A DNA stretch of 62,073 nucleotides from Phaeodactylibacter sp. (GTDB lineage: Bacteria; Bacteroidota; Bacteroidia; Chitinophagales; Saprospiraceae), in NCBI RefSeq assembly GCF_022763345.1, contig NZ_JALEGS010000056.1:1-62073 (forward strand), read 5' to 3'. The notes beneath the pieces are model-generated. The model worked only from the letters and a program-made list of their open reading frames with translations, was not told the DNA's origin and searched no databases. The translations under genes and the position numbers were made by a program. This document shows positions 42,639 to 52,331 of the stretch, piece after piece. Position 1 is the stretch's first letter. Every line of letters begins with the position of its first letter.

Positions 42639-43700
42639 ATGTCTAAGCCAACCACAATCCTTATTACCGGTGGTGCCGGGTTTATTGGGTCGCATCTTGT
42701 CCGCCTGATGGTCAGCAAATACCCCGATTATCACATCGTTAACCTCGATGCCCTGACCTACGCAGGCAACCTGGAGAACCTCAAGGATATCGAAAACGCT
42801 GCCAACTACACTTTCGTCAAAGCGGATATTACGGACGCTGCTGCCATGCAGGAGCTCTTTGCTGCCCATGATTTCGACGGCGTCATCCACCTGGCTGCGG
42901 AGTCCCACGTGGACCGCTCGATTGCCAATCCGATGAGCTTTATCGAAACCAATATCGTGGGCACCGTGGTCCTGCTTAATGCCGCTAAGCAGCACTGGGG
43001 GGATTTTTCCGGCAAGCGCTTCTACCACGTTTCCACAGATGAGGTGTACGGCACCCTGGGTGAAACCGGATTTTTTACCGAAGAAACAGCCTATGATCCC
43101 CGTTCGCCCTATTCAGCCTCCAAAGCGAGTTCTGACCACCTCGTCCGGGCTTATTACCATACCTACGGGCTGCCCATTGTCATTTCCAACTGTTCGAACA
43201 ATTACGGCCCCTATCAGTTTCCAGAAAAGTTGCTGCCGCTGATGATCAACAACATCCGTCACAATAAGCCACTACCGGTTTACGGCGACGGCCAGTACAC
43301 CCGAGACTGGCTCTGGGTGGAAGACCATGCTGCCGCCATCGACCTCATCTACCATGAAGGCAAAAATGGCGAGACGTACAATATCGGTGGCAATAACGAA
43401 TGGAAAAACATTGATTTGGTCCATCAGCTTTGTGATGTTATGGACGATTTGCTGGGGCGTGATCAGGGCACTTCCCGGGCGTTGATCACTTTCGTGAAAG
43501 ACCGGCCCGGGCACGACCGCCGCTATGCCATTGATGCCACCAAGCTGATGAATGAGCTCAACTGGGCACCCAGTATTCAAGCCGAAGAAGGATTGCGCAA
43601 GACCGCCGAGTGGTACCTTGGCAATACAGAATGGCTGGAGCGGGTGACCTCCGGGGCTTACCAGGCCTATTACGAAAAACAATACCAGACGAACGTATAG
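42639..43700 (+). CDS. rfbB: dTDP-glucose 4,6-dehydratase
   Basis: 353-aa extended short-chain dehydrogenase that turns dTDP-glucose into dTDP-4-keto-6-deoxyglucose, the branch point to L-rhamnose and other deoxysugars. NAD-binding ITGGAGFIGSHLVR, the active-site Thr133-Asp134-Glu135 (STDEVYG), Tyr158 and Lys162 (YSASKAS) are all in place. Start ATG 42639 (MSKPTTILITGG). rfbA, rfbC and rfbD are not adjacent. It is followed after three bases by the DUF502 gene. Confidence 0.95.
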   Translation: MSKPTTILITGGAGFIGSHLVRLMVSKYPDYHIVNLDALTYAGNLENLKDIENAANYTFVKADITDAAAMQELFAAHDFDGVIHLAAESHVDRSIANPMSFIETNIVGTVVLLNAAKQHWGDFSGKRFYHVSTDEVYGTLGETGFFTEETAYDPRSPYSASKASSDHLVRAYYHTYGLPIVISNCSNNYGPYQFPEKLLPLMINNIRHNKPLPVYGDGQYTRDWLWVEDHAAAIDLIYHEGKNGETYNIGGNNEWKNIDLVHQLCDVMDDLLGRDQGTSRALITFVKDRPGHDRRYAIDATKLMNELNWAPSIQAEEGLRKTAEWYLGNTEWLERVTSGAYQAYYEKQYQTNV

Positions 43701-43703
43701 CGC

Positions 43704-44411
43704 ATGATTGAACCTTCCGAAGAAGTACGCAGGCGGTCCCGCCGGTTCATGCGGATTTTTAACCGCCTGCGCCGATTTTTCGCAACCACTTTTATTGGGG
43801 GGCTGGTGGTGATACTGCCCCTCACCCTGTTCTTTTTCCTGGTCCGGATACTGATCAACTTCATGACGAATTTGGTCTCCCCGGTCCGGGCGCTGTTGCC
43901 TTTTTCAGAGGAGCTGCCTTCGTGGTTTCTGGATTTTCTTGCACTGGCAATTGTCCTCACGTTCTTTTTTGCGCTCGGGCTGGTAGTGCGGACCAGTTCG
44001 GGCAGTAAAATGTTTGCCAGCTTCGAGCAGCGGTGGTTGATGAACCTGCCATTTTACGGCGTGCTACGGGAAACTGTCCGTCAATTCCTGGGCCGGAAGA
44101 AAGTGCCTTTTTCGCAGGTGGTCCTCGTAGACCCCTTCGGCAGCGGCACCCTGATGACCGGTTTTGTAACCGATGATGAGCTGGGCAACGGCTACGTCAC
44201 CGTCTTCGTCCCTACCGGCCCTAACCCCACCAACGGCTTCGTATTTCATATGAAGGAAGGGGATGTGAAATACGTCAAAACCCGCCCGGAAGACGCGATG
44301 CGGTCTATTATCAGCGTTGGGGCGGGGTCTTCGAGCCTTTTCGATTTGCCGGAAGCTGGGAAAGCGGTGGAGGGAGATACAGAAAAAGAATTACCTTCGT
44401 CCCATAATTAG
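43704..44411 (+). CDS. DUF502 membrane protein
   Basis: 235 aa. Two TM segments (TTFIGGLVVILPLTLFFFLV and WFLDFLALAIVLTFFFALGL) precede a soluble domain with the family's patterns LPFYGVLRETVRQFLG, FSQVVLVDPFGSGTLMTGFV and VFVPTGPNPTNGFVFHMKEG. Function is unknown; the family is widespread in bacteria and plants. It is packed between rfbB and the pseudouridine synthase gene, so one transcript is likely. Confidence 0.88.
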   Translation: MIEPSEEVRRRSRRFMRIFNRLRRFFATTFIGGLVVILPLTLFFFLVRILINFMTNLVSPVRALLPFSEELPSWFLDFLALAIVLTFFFALGLVVRTSSGSKMFASFEQRWLMNLPFYGVLRETVRQFLGRKKVPFSQVVLVDPFGSGTLMTGFVTDDELGNGYVTVFVPTGPNPTNGFVFHMKEGDVKYVKTRPEDAMRSIISVGAGSSSLFDLPEAGKAVEGDTEKELPSSHN

Positions 44412-44419
44412 CCAGCGTT

Positions 44420-45118
44420 ATGCAAGGACTACAAGTACTTTTTGAGGACAACCATTTGATTGCGGTCAACAAGCCTGCGGGCATGCTCGTGCAGGGGGAC
44501 ATTACAGAAGACAAGCCCATGAGCGAGTTTGTGAAGCAATACATTGCCGACCGCTACAACAAGCCGGGTGCCGTTTTCCTGGGCACCATCCACCGCCTCG
44601 ACCGTCCGGTGAGCGGGGTCGTGATTTACGCCCGCACCAGCAAGGCACTCGCTCGTATGAACGCCCTTTTCCAGAAGCGCGAAATCCAAAAGACCTACTG
44701 GGCGATTACCGAAGAGCGCCCGGACCCCTTATCCGGTCACCTGGTCCACTACATCGACAAAGACCGCACCCGCAACGTCGCCCACGCCTCCGTTCGCCCC
44801 CGCAACAAAGACGCTAAGAAATCCGAGCTTGATTACGAACTGATCGCGGAAGTGGGCAACCACCACTTGCTTAAGGTCAACCCACTGACCGGCCGCCCCC
44901 ACCAAATCCGCGTACAGCTGGCCCGCATTGGCTGCTCTATTCGGGGGGATGTGAAATACGGCGCGCCTGCCCCAAACAAGGACGGCTCCATTCACCTGCA
45001 CTGCCGGTCCATGTCCTTCGTACATCCAGTGCGCAATGAGCCGGTCACCATTACCGCCAATCCGGTGAATAAGGATGAGGTATGGCAGATGTTTGCCAAT
45101 CAGTGGCGGGACCGGTAG
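44420..45118 (+). CDS. RluA-family pseudouridine synthase
   Basis: 232 aa. Catalytic Asp61 in the HRLDRPVSGVVIYART motif, plus GRPHQIRVQLARIGCSIRGD, identify the RluA/RluC/RluD family that isomerises uridines in rRNA or tRNA. There is no N-terminal S4 domain, so it is of the short single-domain type. The target base cannot be told from sequence. Third gene after rfbB and DUF502. Confidence 0.92.
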   Translation: MQGLQVLFEDNHLIAVNKPAGMLVQGDITEDKPMSEFVKQYIADRYNKPGAVFLGTIHRLDRPVSGVVIYARTSKALARMNALFQKREIQKTYWAITEERPDPLSGHLVHYIDKDRTRNVAHASVRPRNKDAKKSELDYELIAEVGNHHLLKVNPLTGRPHQIRVQLARIGCSIRGDVKYGAPAPNKDGSIHLHCRSMSFVHPVRNEPVTITANPVNKDEVWQMFANQWRDR

Positions 45119-45206
45119 GCAATATGGTCATGCCCCGCCTTGCGTATTGTCGTGCAGTGCATTTTCTTTTTCGGGAAGCCCTTACCCTGCTAAACCCAAA
45201 TAAACG

Positions 45207-48200
45207 ATGAACAAACTCCAGTTAGCAGTATTAGGCCTGTTTTTGATTTCAGGGCTTCATGCCCAGTATGCGCCCGCTATTGATCTCTTTGATGAAGTAG
45301 GGAACGTACAGTTCAGCATAGGCTCAGATGTAAATGGCGACGGCCGCACCGATGTTATTTGTGCTACAGATAAGCGCCTGTTTTGGCTCCCGCAGCTTGA
45401 GGATGGCACCTTTGGCCATCAAAACCCCATTGACTTTACGGACCGGCTTTACCGCTCCCTGTCCGGCTTCGATATGGATAGCGACGGGGACGAAGACTTG
45501 CTTTTTGCTTCCTACCAGGCCGGTTTCGGGATTCACTTCAATAATGGTGATGGCACCTTCGGGCCGCCCACGATCATTTATAACGCCGGGCTTGTGACAG
45601 ACCTTTTCCTTGCCGACCTCAATGGTGACGGGCAAACCGATGCCCTTGTCGGAGAATCTCAGGGCGTATCCTGGCTGCCCGGACAGGGTGACGGCACCTT
45701 CGGCGATGCTCAGCTCCTTAGCGCTGATCATAATAGTGCCAATAGCGTGCATGCAGAAGACCTGGATGGGGATGGTGATCAGGACGTTGTGGTTGCCGCT
45801 CATTCCGACCATCGCCTCTGCTGGCATGAGAACCTGGGCAATGGCACTTTTGCTGATTTTCAGGTCATCAATGATATTCATTTGGGCCCTAATTCGGTCG
45901 TTACCGGAGACTTTGATGGGGATGGCCTGCCAGACATCGTTTGTTCCAACCGCATTGAAGACGAAGGTGGTGCCGGGCTAACCCTTTTCCGCAATCTGGG
46001 CGGCGGTGCCTTTTCCACACCTGATACCCTGCTGCCCGCCTACGGTAGCTACTATGTGCAGACTGCGGATATGGATGGTGACGGCGACCTTGACCTTGCT
46101 TCCTGCCACCGTTACGGAGAAGTGGGGTGGCTCCAAAACGATGGTACCGGTCATTTCGGGCCGGACATCAAGTTGCAGGATTATGCCGCTTATCAGCGCT
46201 TTCTTGACCTGCCCGACCTCAATGGAGATGGTTTCCCGGACATCCTTTATGGAATTAACAGCTCGGCCCCTCCGAAGGAAGCCCTGCTCTGGCTGGCTTC
46301 TGAAGGCAATGGAGCGTTTGCCCCGCCCGCGCTTGTAGAACTTGGTGTATACCAGGTCGGTATCCCTGTAGTTGCTGATTTTGACCAGGATGGCCGGCCG
46401 GATATTGCCGTGGGCTCCGGTGGCAGCGATGCCCTGGTTTGGGTTAGAAATGAGGGGCAGGGGTATTCGCAGCCCAGGCTGATTGCAAGGAGGCATAATT
46501 TTGAACCTGCCAGTATTGCCGTGTTTGATTACAACAACGATGGCTGGCCGGATGTCCTCGCAGGCAGTGTGCAGGACAATGCGACCAACCAAAGCATCTA
46601 TTGCGTTTACCTCAACAATACCGATGGTACCTTTACCGAAACACCCCCTTTCGAGAGCGGCTATTTTTTCAAGCGGGACCTTCAGATGGCAGATATGGAC
46701 GGTGACGGTGATCTCGATATGCTATGGGCCTCTCCGAGCCACAACGGGCAGCCTACCGGTTACGTAGGCTGGGTGCCGAATAATGGCAGTAGTTGGGGCG
46801 GCCACATCTTTCTTTGGGAAGAAGTGGAAGGAGTACTGGATGTCCTCCCTACGGACCTAAATGGCGACGGCCTTACCGATATCGTTGTTTGCAAAGGCGA
46901 TTACCCGGTGATCGATTACCGGATTAATTTGGGAGGAGGGGATTTTTATAACCTTCATACCCTGACCACGAACATAACAACGGCGCTCTATGCACAGGCC
47001 GCTGATTTGAACGAGGACGGCTTAATGGATATCATCGTTTCTGCGGATAACAGCTTTGGGGGAGAAGACCGGATCGCCTGGTGGCCAGGTACAGGGGGCG
47101 GCTATTTGGGGGCGCAGCAAGATATTTACGTTGGTGGCCCGGCTATGGAAAAATTCACACTAACGGATTACGATGGTGACGGGGTGCAGGATATTGTCAC
47201 TTCGGGGTATCAGGACTTTCCCATGCAGTGGTTGAAAGGGCAGGGCAACGGTGATTTTCTGCCTCCTTTGCCCATCCCAAATGCAGCTATTGCGGTGCGG
47301 GGCTTCGAACTGGCAGATATGGATGGCGATGGCGACCTGGATATGGTAGGTAATGCTGAGACCCCTCCGAATGGAGGTATCGACCGTATCATTGTCTCTT
47401 ATAATCTGGCCAACGACGTGGGCGTTTCCGGGCAGGTTTTCTTTGATATCAATGCCAATGGACAGCGCGACACACAGGAGGTCCTCCTCGACCGTTTTCC
47501 AATCACGATAGAGCCTGAGGCACTGGCGGTCTTCACAGATGAGGAAGGGCGGTTTACCGTATACGGGGCAGAAGGCACCTACAACATCAGCCCCCAGCTC
47601 GAAGCATGCTGGGCCCTGACTACCACCCCCGAGAGCTACGAAATCACCTTCGATGGCACGCCCATTGACAGCCTGGAATTTGGTGTAAGCCCGAATACCG
47701 AGGAGCCCGAAGCAGGCATTACCCTGGCTTCTGCGCCCACCCGCTGCGGCTTTACCGTGCCCTTTTGGCTCAATTACACCAATGATGGCTGCTGGCCCTT
47801 CGACGGGCAGGCCTACCTGGTCCTCAATGAGCTGGCCGAATTGGTGGAAGCGACGCCCGTGCCGGCTCAGGTGTCAGGCGATACCCTGTTCTGGGACTTT
47901 GAAGGGCTGCAGCCGGGAGAGAGCCGCTCCGTAGCGTTGAGCATGGTCATTGCCGGGGTGGAATTTATCGGTTCGCCCATGGATATTCAGGTGGGCGTAG
48001 TGCCCTACAATGCCATAGGGCAACCCCTGCCCGCAGCGACCTTTGGCTTCACTTCCATCATCAACTGTGCGTATGATCCCAATGACAAGCAGGTGCACCC
48101 GGCGCGTTCGGAACAACCGCCTTTTACTCAAAACTATACCCTGTTTGAGGAGCCCCTGCTGTACACCATCCGTTTTCAGAATACGGGCACCGATACCGCC

Positions 48201-49001
48201 TTCAATGTGGTTCTGCGCGATCAGCTATCGGAAGACCTCGACTGGGCCACCTTTGCGCCAGGCAGCAGCAGCCATCCCTACGAGGCCGTACTGTACGAAG
48301 ATGGCCGACTGGAATTCCACTTCCGGGACATCCTGTTGCCCGACAGCACCACCAATGAGCCGGAAAGCCACGGTTTTGTGCAATTCGAAATCGAAACCCT
48401 GCCCGGGCTGGACGAAAATACCCTCGTTGAAAATACCGCTGGCATTTACTTCGACTTCAATCCGCCTATCATCACCAACACCGTTCAAAATGTGATGGTA
48501 TCCGAACTGCCCGACTTCACGCCCGCGGCCGCTTTTGCCTACGAAACGGCTGATTTACAGGCCGTCTTTACGGATATCTCCACCAATACCCCCACTAGCT
48601 GGGTTTGGGACTTCGGCGATGGGCAAGGCAGTACGGCGCAGCACCCGGAGCACATCTATTCAGCATCCGGCACTTACACGGTTTGCCTCACGGCAGCTAA
48701 TGACTGGGGTGGGAATACCTATTGTGAGGAGGTGGTACTGATCAGCAGTGGGTCAACAAGTCTTTCCTTTGGCAATAAAATTTCCCTGTTTCCTAATCCG
48801 GCCCGCGATCGTATTTGGATTAGGTCCTACGGGCAATCATTGCCACAGCGTTTGCAATTGTACAATGCCGCAGGGCAATGGCTTCAAACTATAGCATTGG
48901 ATGCCAAGGTGACCTCTGTGGATGTCAATGCGTTGCCCGCAGGCCGGTACTGGATGCGTACTGAGACTGGAGAGGTACTTCCGGTGACGATTGTGCGGTA
49001 A
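45207..49001 (+). CDS. Giant T9SS surface protein with FG-GAP/VCBS repeats
   Basis: 1264 aa. After the signal peptide (ends SGLHAQ), residues ~25-740 are a long run of FG-GAP/VCBS repeats with calcium-type loops such as DVNGDGRTDV, DLNGDGQTDA, DMDGDGDLDL and DYDGDGVQDI, probably one or two seven-bladed propellers. Then come an SdrB-like unit (VFFDINANGQRDTQEVLL), a DUF11-like conserved-repeat domain (YTIRFQNTGTDTAFNVVLRD), a PKD domain (WVWDFGDGQGS) and a type A sorting domain starting LFPNPARDRI (~1192). It is probably an adhesin or matrix-binding protein at the cell surface. It converges on the next gene, only seven bases away. Confidence 0.9.
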   Translation: MNKLQLAVLGLFLISGLHAQYAPAIDLFDEVGNVQFSIGSDVNGDGRTDVICATDKRLFWLPQLEDGTFGHQNPIDFTDRLYRSLSGFDMDSDGDEDLLFASYQAGFGIHFNNGDGTFGPPTIIYNAGLVTDLFLADLNGDGQTDALVGESQGVSWLPGQGDGTFGDAQLLSADHNSANSVHAEDLDGDGDQDVVVAAHSDHRLCWHENLGNGTFADFQVINDIHLGPNSVVTGDFDGDGLPDIVCSNRIEDEGGAGLTLFRNLGGGAFSTPDTLLPAYGSYYVQTADMDGDGDLDLASCHRYGEVGWLQNDGTGHFGPDIKLQDYAAYQRFLDLPDLNGDGFPDILYGINSSAPPKEALLWLASEGNGAFAPPALVELGVYQVGIPVVADFDQDGRPDIAVGSGGSDALVWVRNEGQGYSQPRLIARRHNFEPASIAVFDYNNDGWPDVLAGSVQDNATNQSIYCVYLNNTDGTFTETPPFESGYFFKRDLQMADMDGDGDLDMLWASPSHNGQPTGYVGWVPNNGSSWGGHIFLWEEVEGVLDVLPTDLNGDGLTDIVVCKGDYPVIDYRINLGGGDFYNLHTLTTNITTALYAQAADLNEDGLMDIIVSADNSFGGEDRIAWWPGTGGGYLGAQQDIYVGGPAMEKFTLTDYDGDGVQDIVTSGYQDFPMQWLKGQGNGDFLPPLPIPNAAIAVRGFELADMDGDGDLDMVGNAETPPNGGIDRIIVSYNLANDVGVSGQVFFDINANGQRDTQEVLLDRFPITIEPEALAVFTDEEGRFTVYGAEGTYNISPQLEACWALTTTPESYEITFDGTPIDSLEFGVSPNTEEPEAGITLASAPTRCGFTVPFWLNYTNDGCWPFDGQAYLVLNELAELVEATPVPAQVSGDTLFWDFEGLQPGESRSVALSMVIAGVEFIGSPMDIQVGVVPYNAIGQPLPAATFGFTSIINCAYDPNDKQVHPARSEQPPFTQNYTLFEEPLLYTIRFQNTGTDTAFNVVLRDQLSEDLDWATFAPGSSSHPYEAVLYEDGRLEFHFRDILLPDSTTNEPESHGFVQFEIETLPGLDENTLVENTAGIYFDFNPPIITNTVQNVMVSELPDFTPAAAFAYETADLQAVFTDISTNTPTSWVWDFGDGQGSTAQHPEHIYSASGTYTVCLTAANDWGGNTYCEEVVLISSGSTSLSFGNKISLFPNPARDRIWIRSYGQSLPQRLQLYNAAGQWLQTIALDAKVTSVDVNALPAGRYWMRTETGEVLPVTIVR

Positions 49002-49008
49002 CCAAACT

Positions 49009-52000
49009 CTACCGCCCCACTATTACCCTTCTTTGAGCTATGCCTGCTTCGGTAAACACCCGGAGCAGGTACAGCCCCGTGCTGCTGCCCGACAGGTCAA
49101 CGGCATAGGGCGGTTGCCAGTTGTCGCCGATTTCCACGCGCCGGACCAACTGCCCGGAAGCAGTGTACACCTCCAGGTGAGTGACGGGAGCGGGTAAATC
49201 CTCCGCATCTACGTAGAAGAGGCCGCGGTTCGGGTTGGGATAAACGTTGATGCGGGCATGCATAGGCTCCGAAAGGGTGGTCGAAGGCGTACCCAGTTCT
49301 ATGTCGCCTGAGCTGAAGGTGCAGCCATTGGCATCCGTGAGGTGCAATTGGTAAACGCCCGCACTTAGGTTTTGCGGATTGGCGGCATCGGAAACGAACT
49401 CGCCATCCAATGACCACTCGTACAGATAAGGCGGGGTGCCGCCGCTAACGGCCACCGAAATGCTGCCATCCATACCGCCGGAGGAGGGCGGGCTGAGTTC
49501 CAGGACCTCCACGGCAATTGGTGCAATCGCTCCTATTTCGTAGGCCGCTATGGCCGAGCAGTTGTTGGCCAGGTCGGTGACCGTCACCCGGTAGCTGCCG
49601 TTCATAGCCTGAGTGAGCAGAGGGCCGTCATATCCGTTTTGCCAGGTATAACGCAGGCTGTCGGAACCGCCCAATGCTGCCACTTGCAGGACAGCGTTGA
49701 AGTCGTTGGGGCAGTCATTTTCTTCCAAAATTTCTATCTCCACATCCAGAGGGCAGGTAGCAGGGCAGTTGATCGTACCGGAAATCACAGCATTGCACCC
49801 GGCTTCATCCGTTACCTCCGCGAAGTAAGCCATGCCATCGTCAAGCAGGCTGCCATCGGATACGCCGGCAAAGGTGTAAGCGCCGGAGCCACCGGTAGCT
49901 TCCAGCAACAGGAGGGCACGCCCGTTGCCAAAGCATTCCAGGTTGGCGAAAATAGACAGGGGAGCGGCCTCAGGAGCCCCGCTTGCTTCGTCCACCCGCA
50001 GACAAGCTGTACCCGCTCCCGCCCAGCCTGTGAGGCTGCTATTGACCCCGAGGCGCAGGAAGTACTGCTGACCGGGTGTCAGTCCGGTAAGGCGATTGGT
50101 ATGGGTGCAGGCATCGGGGGCCGTGGCGCAGAAAATTTCTTCGAGGTTGGTACAGCTGCCGCTGAAAACGCTTAGTGTAGCCACAAAATCGCTTTCCAGG
50201 TCAAAAGCCACCGAGCCAGTGCCCGGTGTGGTGAAGGTATACCAAACGGCATCAGACTGCCCGAGTGCGCAGGAGGATAACGGTCCGGAAAAGCCTGCCC
50301 CGGTGGGTTGTACAGTGGTGCAGTCATCGCCCAGCTCCAGTTCAATGGCGGTGCTGCATAGCACATTCAAAGGTGGTGCGGGAGTGGCAGCTTCGATTTT
50401 TACGCAGCAGGTGCCTTCCAATGTGGCAAAGAACCCGCTGAGCTGCAGGTAATAGGCCGTACCGGGTTCGGGGGCTTCGAGGTAGAGTTCCTGCCCCAGT
50501 TCATTGCAGGCGACCTCTTCCAGCGCTCCGCAACTGCCCCGGTAGACGGTGAGCACATCGGCAAAATCGGCTTGTGAGTTGATGCGCAGCGGCGTTCCAT
50601 CTTCCGGGGTAAAGCGGAACCAGATGTCAGCCTGTGCTTTGTTGTTTCTGCTTGGGACGGGCCCTTCAAAGGTGGCGTGGTAATTATTGCCGGCCACACA
50701 ATCGCCATCGACTTCGAGCGGCAGCGCATTGGCGCAGCCATCATTAGCCGGAGGGGGCGGGGGAGGGCCATCGCCACTCAGTTGGATGCAGTGCGGGCCG
50801 CGGGGCACTCCAAACTCCGCGCGCTGACCGTGCACCCGGATAAAGTAAGTGGTGCCTGCTGTGGCTTCAAAGTACAAGTCTTCCCCGGTAAAACCATGCA
50901 CGTCGTAATCGGTGCAGGTGAGTACTTCCGGGGAGGTGCAATCACCGGTGAAGATGGTGACCGCATCGTTGTACCCGGCAAAGGTGCGCAGATGCACCCA
51001 CTGACTGCCCGCTGCGTGGTATTGGTACCACAGGCTGCCTGCGCCGGGCGGTGTGCAGGCGTCAGGTCCGGTGTAGACGCTGCCCTGATTGTTGCCGGCC
51101 GTGCAGGGGGCGTCAAGTTCCAATACAATGGCGTTCTCGCAAAGGTCATTGGTACTGCCATCGCCAATCAGCTTGATATTATCCAGCGCGGCCCACCAGC
51201 CCCAGCCGTTGCCATCGTCGTAGAGGAAGGCCAGGCGCATCTGTGGGCTACGGTATTCAGACAGGTCGACCACCAGCTGAACGGAATTGTCGAACAGCGG
51301 CCCGCCCTGATCTTCGAGATAGGCTTGTGCCCAGGCTGTCTCGCCGGTCGCTTCATCTCTTAGGCCCACCGAAAGGCTTTCCAGGTCCGTGTATTGCCGG
51401 ATGACGGCATCGAATTCGAGGCGGTACTCTGAGAATTCCAGCCCGTTAATGACCGGGCTTAGCAGAAGGGCTTTGGAAAAGGGGGCATCTTCGCCCAGTC
51501 CATCGTCATCAAAGAATGCCATGCAGGAGCCGTTGATGCTGTTGTTGGCGCCGGCATTTTCGTTATCCACCATTCCAAATGACCATCCCGCCGGGCCACT
51601 TAGGGTTTCATTGAGCCAGCCATCGGGCAGGGCGCATTCGTTGAAGGTTTCCAGAAGGACAGGGGTGCCGCTGCCAGTGCCTTCCACCCGGATATTGTCG
51701 ATGCCGGCCCACCAGCCCCAGGTGCCCCCATCGTCGTAGCGGACGGCAATTTGCAAAGTCTCGTGGGCAAAGAAAGTGAGGTCGATTTCAACTGGCAGGA
51801 ATGCTGAAAATTGCGTCCCGGTCTGCCCTTCCACGCCCTGAAAGCGGCGGAGCAATTGCCATTCATTGCCATCGAAAGCCAGGAGGTCAAAAGCATCGAG
51901 CCCGTCGTAATTCCGGAAGTGGACATCGGCGTAGAGGGTTACCCGCGACCAGCCGGTGGCATCGAAAGTCGGGGATTCCAGTTGCAGCGTCCAGGCGGGG

Positions 52001-52245
52001 CTGTTCTCACCCGTCGCATCATCATCCATGATCAGCATGCAGCTGCCGTCGATAGCGCTGCCATCGCTGTTTTCATTTTCGGGCAGTCCAACGGACCAGG
52101 CCGCATCCGGGTTGCCGGTGAGGTTGACCGTCCAGTTGCTGCTCAGGCCACAGCTATTGAAGTCTTCTTCAAAAAGCAGCTCCTGAGCGGTGGTTGCTAC
52201 AGTGGAAAGCAGCAATAGGAATAAAGGTAAGATGTATGTCTTCAA
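49009..52245 (-). CDS. T9SS surface protein with jelly-roll and SprB-type repeats
   Basis: 1078 aa from a TTG start at 52245 (MKTYILPL, signal ending VATTAQ). There are two MAM/choice-of-anchor-like jelly rolls (~23-185 and ~195-365), each with SCMLIMDDDATGE- or SCMAFFDDDGLGE-type loops. Three pre-peptidase-like beta domains follow (starting NDLCENAIVLELDAPC, NDGCANALPLEVDGDC and NVLCSTAIELELGDDC), then Ig/SprB-type units (AVSGGTPPYLYEWSLDGEF) and a type A sorting domain (INVYPNPNRGLFYV). The internal repeats suggest growth by domain duplication. It is likely a surface binding protein. Confidence 0.88.
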   Translation of the reverse strand: MKTYILPLFLLLLSTVATTAQELLFEEDFNSCGLSSNWTVNLTGNPDAAWSVGLPENENSDGSAIDGSCMLIMDDDATGENSPAWTLQLESPTFDATGWSRVTLYADVHFRNYDGLDAFDLLAFDGNEWQLLRRFQGVEGQTGTQFSAFLPVEIDLTFFAHETLQIAVRYDDGGTWGWWAGIDNIRVEGTGSGTPVLLETFNECALPDGWLNETLSGPAGWSFGMVDNENAGANNSINGSCMAFFDDDGLGEDAPFSKALLLSPVINGLEFSEYRLEFDAVIRQYTDLESLSVGLRDEATGETAWAQAYLEDQGGPLFDNSVQLVVDLSEYRSPQMRLAFLYDDGNGWGWWAALDNIKLIGDGSTNDLCENAIVLELDAPCTAGNNQGSVYTGPDACTPPGAGSLWYQYHAAGSQWVHLRTFAGYNDAVTIFTGDCTSPEVLTCTDYDVHGFTGEDLYFEATAGTTYFIRVHGQRAEFGVPRGPHCIQLSGDGPPPPPPANDGCANALPLEVDGDCVAGNNYHATFEGPVPSRNNKAQADIWFRFTPEDGTPLRINSQADFADVLTVYRGSCGALEEVACNELGQELYLEAPEPGTAYYLQLSGFFATLEGTCCVKIEAATPAPPLNVLCSTAIELELGDDCTTVQPTGAGFSGPLSSCALGQSDAVWYTFTTPGTGSVAFDLESDFVATLSVFSGSCTNLEEIFCATAPDACTHTNRLTGLTPGQQYFLRLGVNSSLTGWAGAGTACLRVDEASGAPEAAPLSIFANLECFGNGRALLLLEATGGSGAYTFAGVSDGSLLDDGMAYFAEVTDEAGCNAVISGTINCPATCPLDVEIEILEENDCPNDFNAVLQVAALGGSDSLRYTWQNGYDGPLLTQAMNGSYRVTVTDLANNCSAIAAYEIGAIAPIAVEVLELSPPSSGGMDGSISVAVSGGTPPYLYEWSLDGEFVSDAANPQNLSAGVYQLHLTDANGCTFSSGDIELGTPSTTLSEPMHARINVYPNPNRGLFYVDAEDLPAPVTHLEVYTASGQLVRRVEIGDNWQPPYAVDLSGSSTGLYLLRVFTEAGIAQRRVIVGR

Positions 52246-52331
52246 GGTTCAGATGCTTTGCTCCATGAAAGTTACAAAATAATCGTTGGGTTTTTGCTAA
52301 TTTTAGGAATTGCGATTCAATACCAGCCACT

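Noticed and set aside
42639..45118. Complete dTDP-rhamnose operon
   Set aside because: Only rfbB is present; DUF502 and a pseudouridine synthase follow, not rfbA, rfbC or rfbD.
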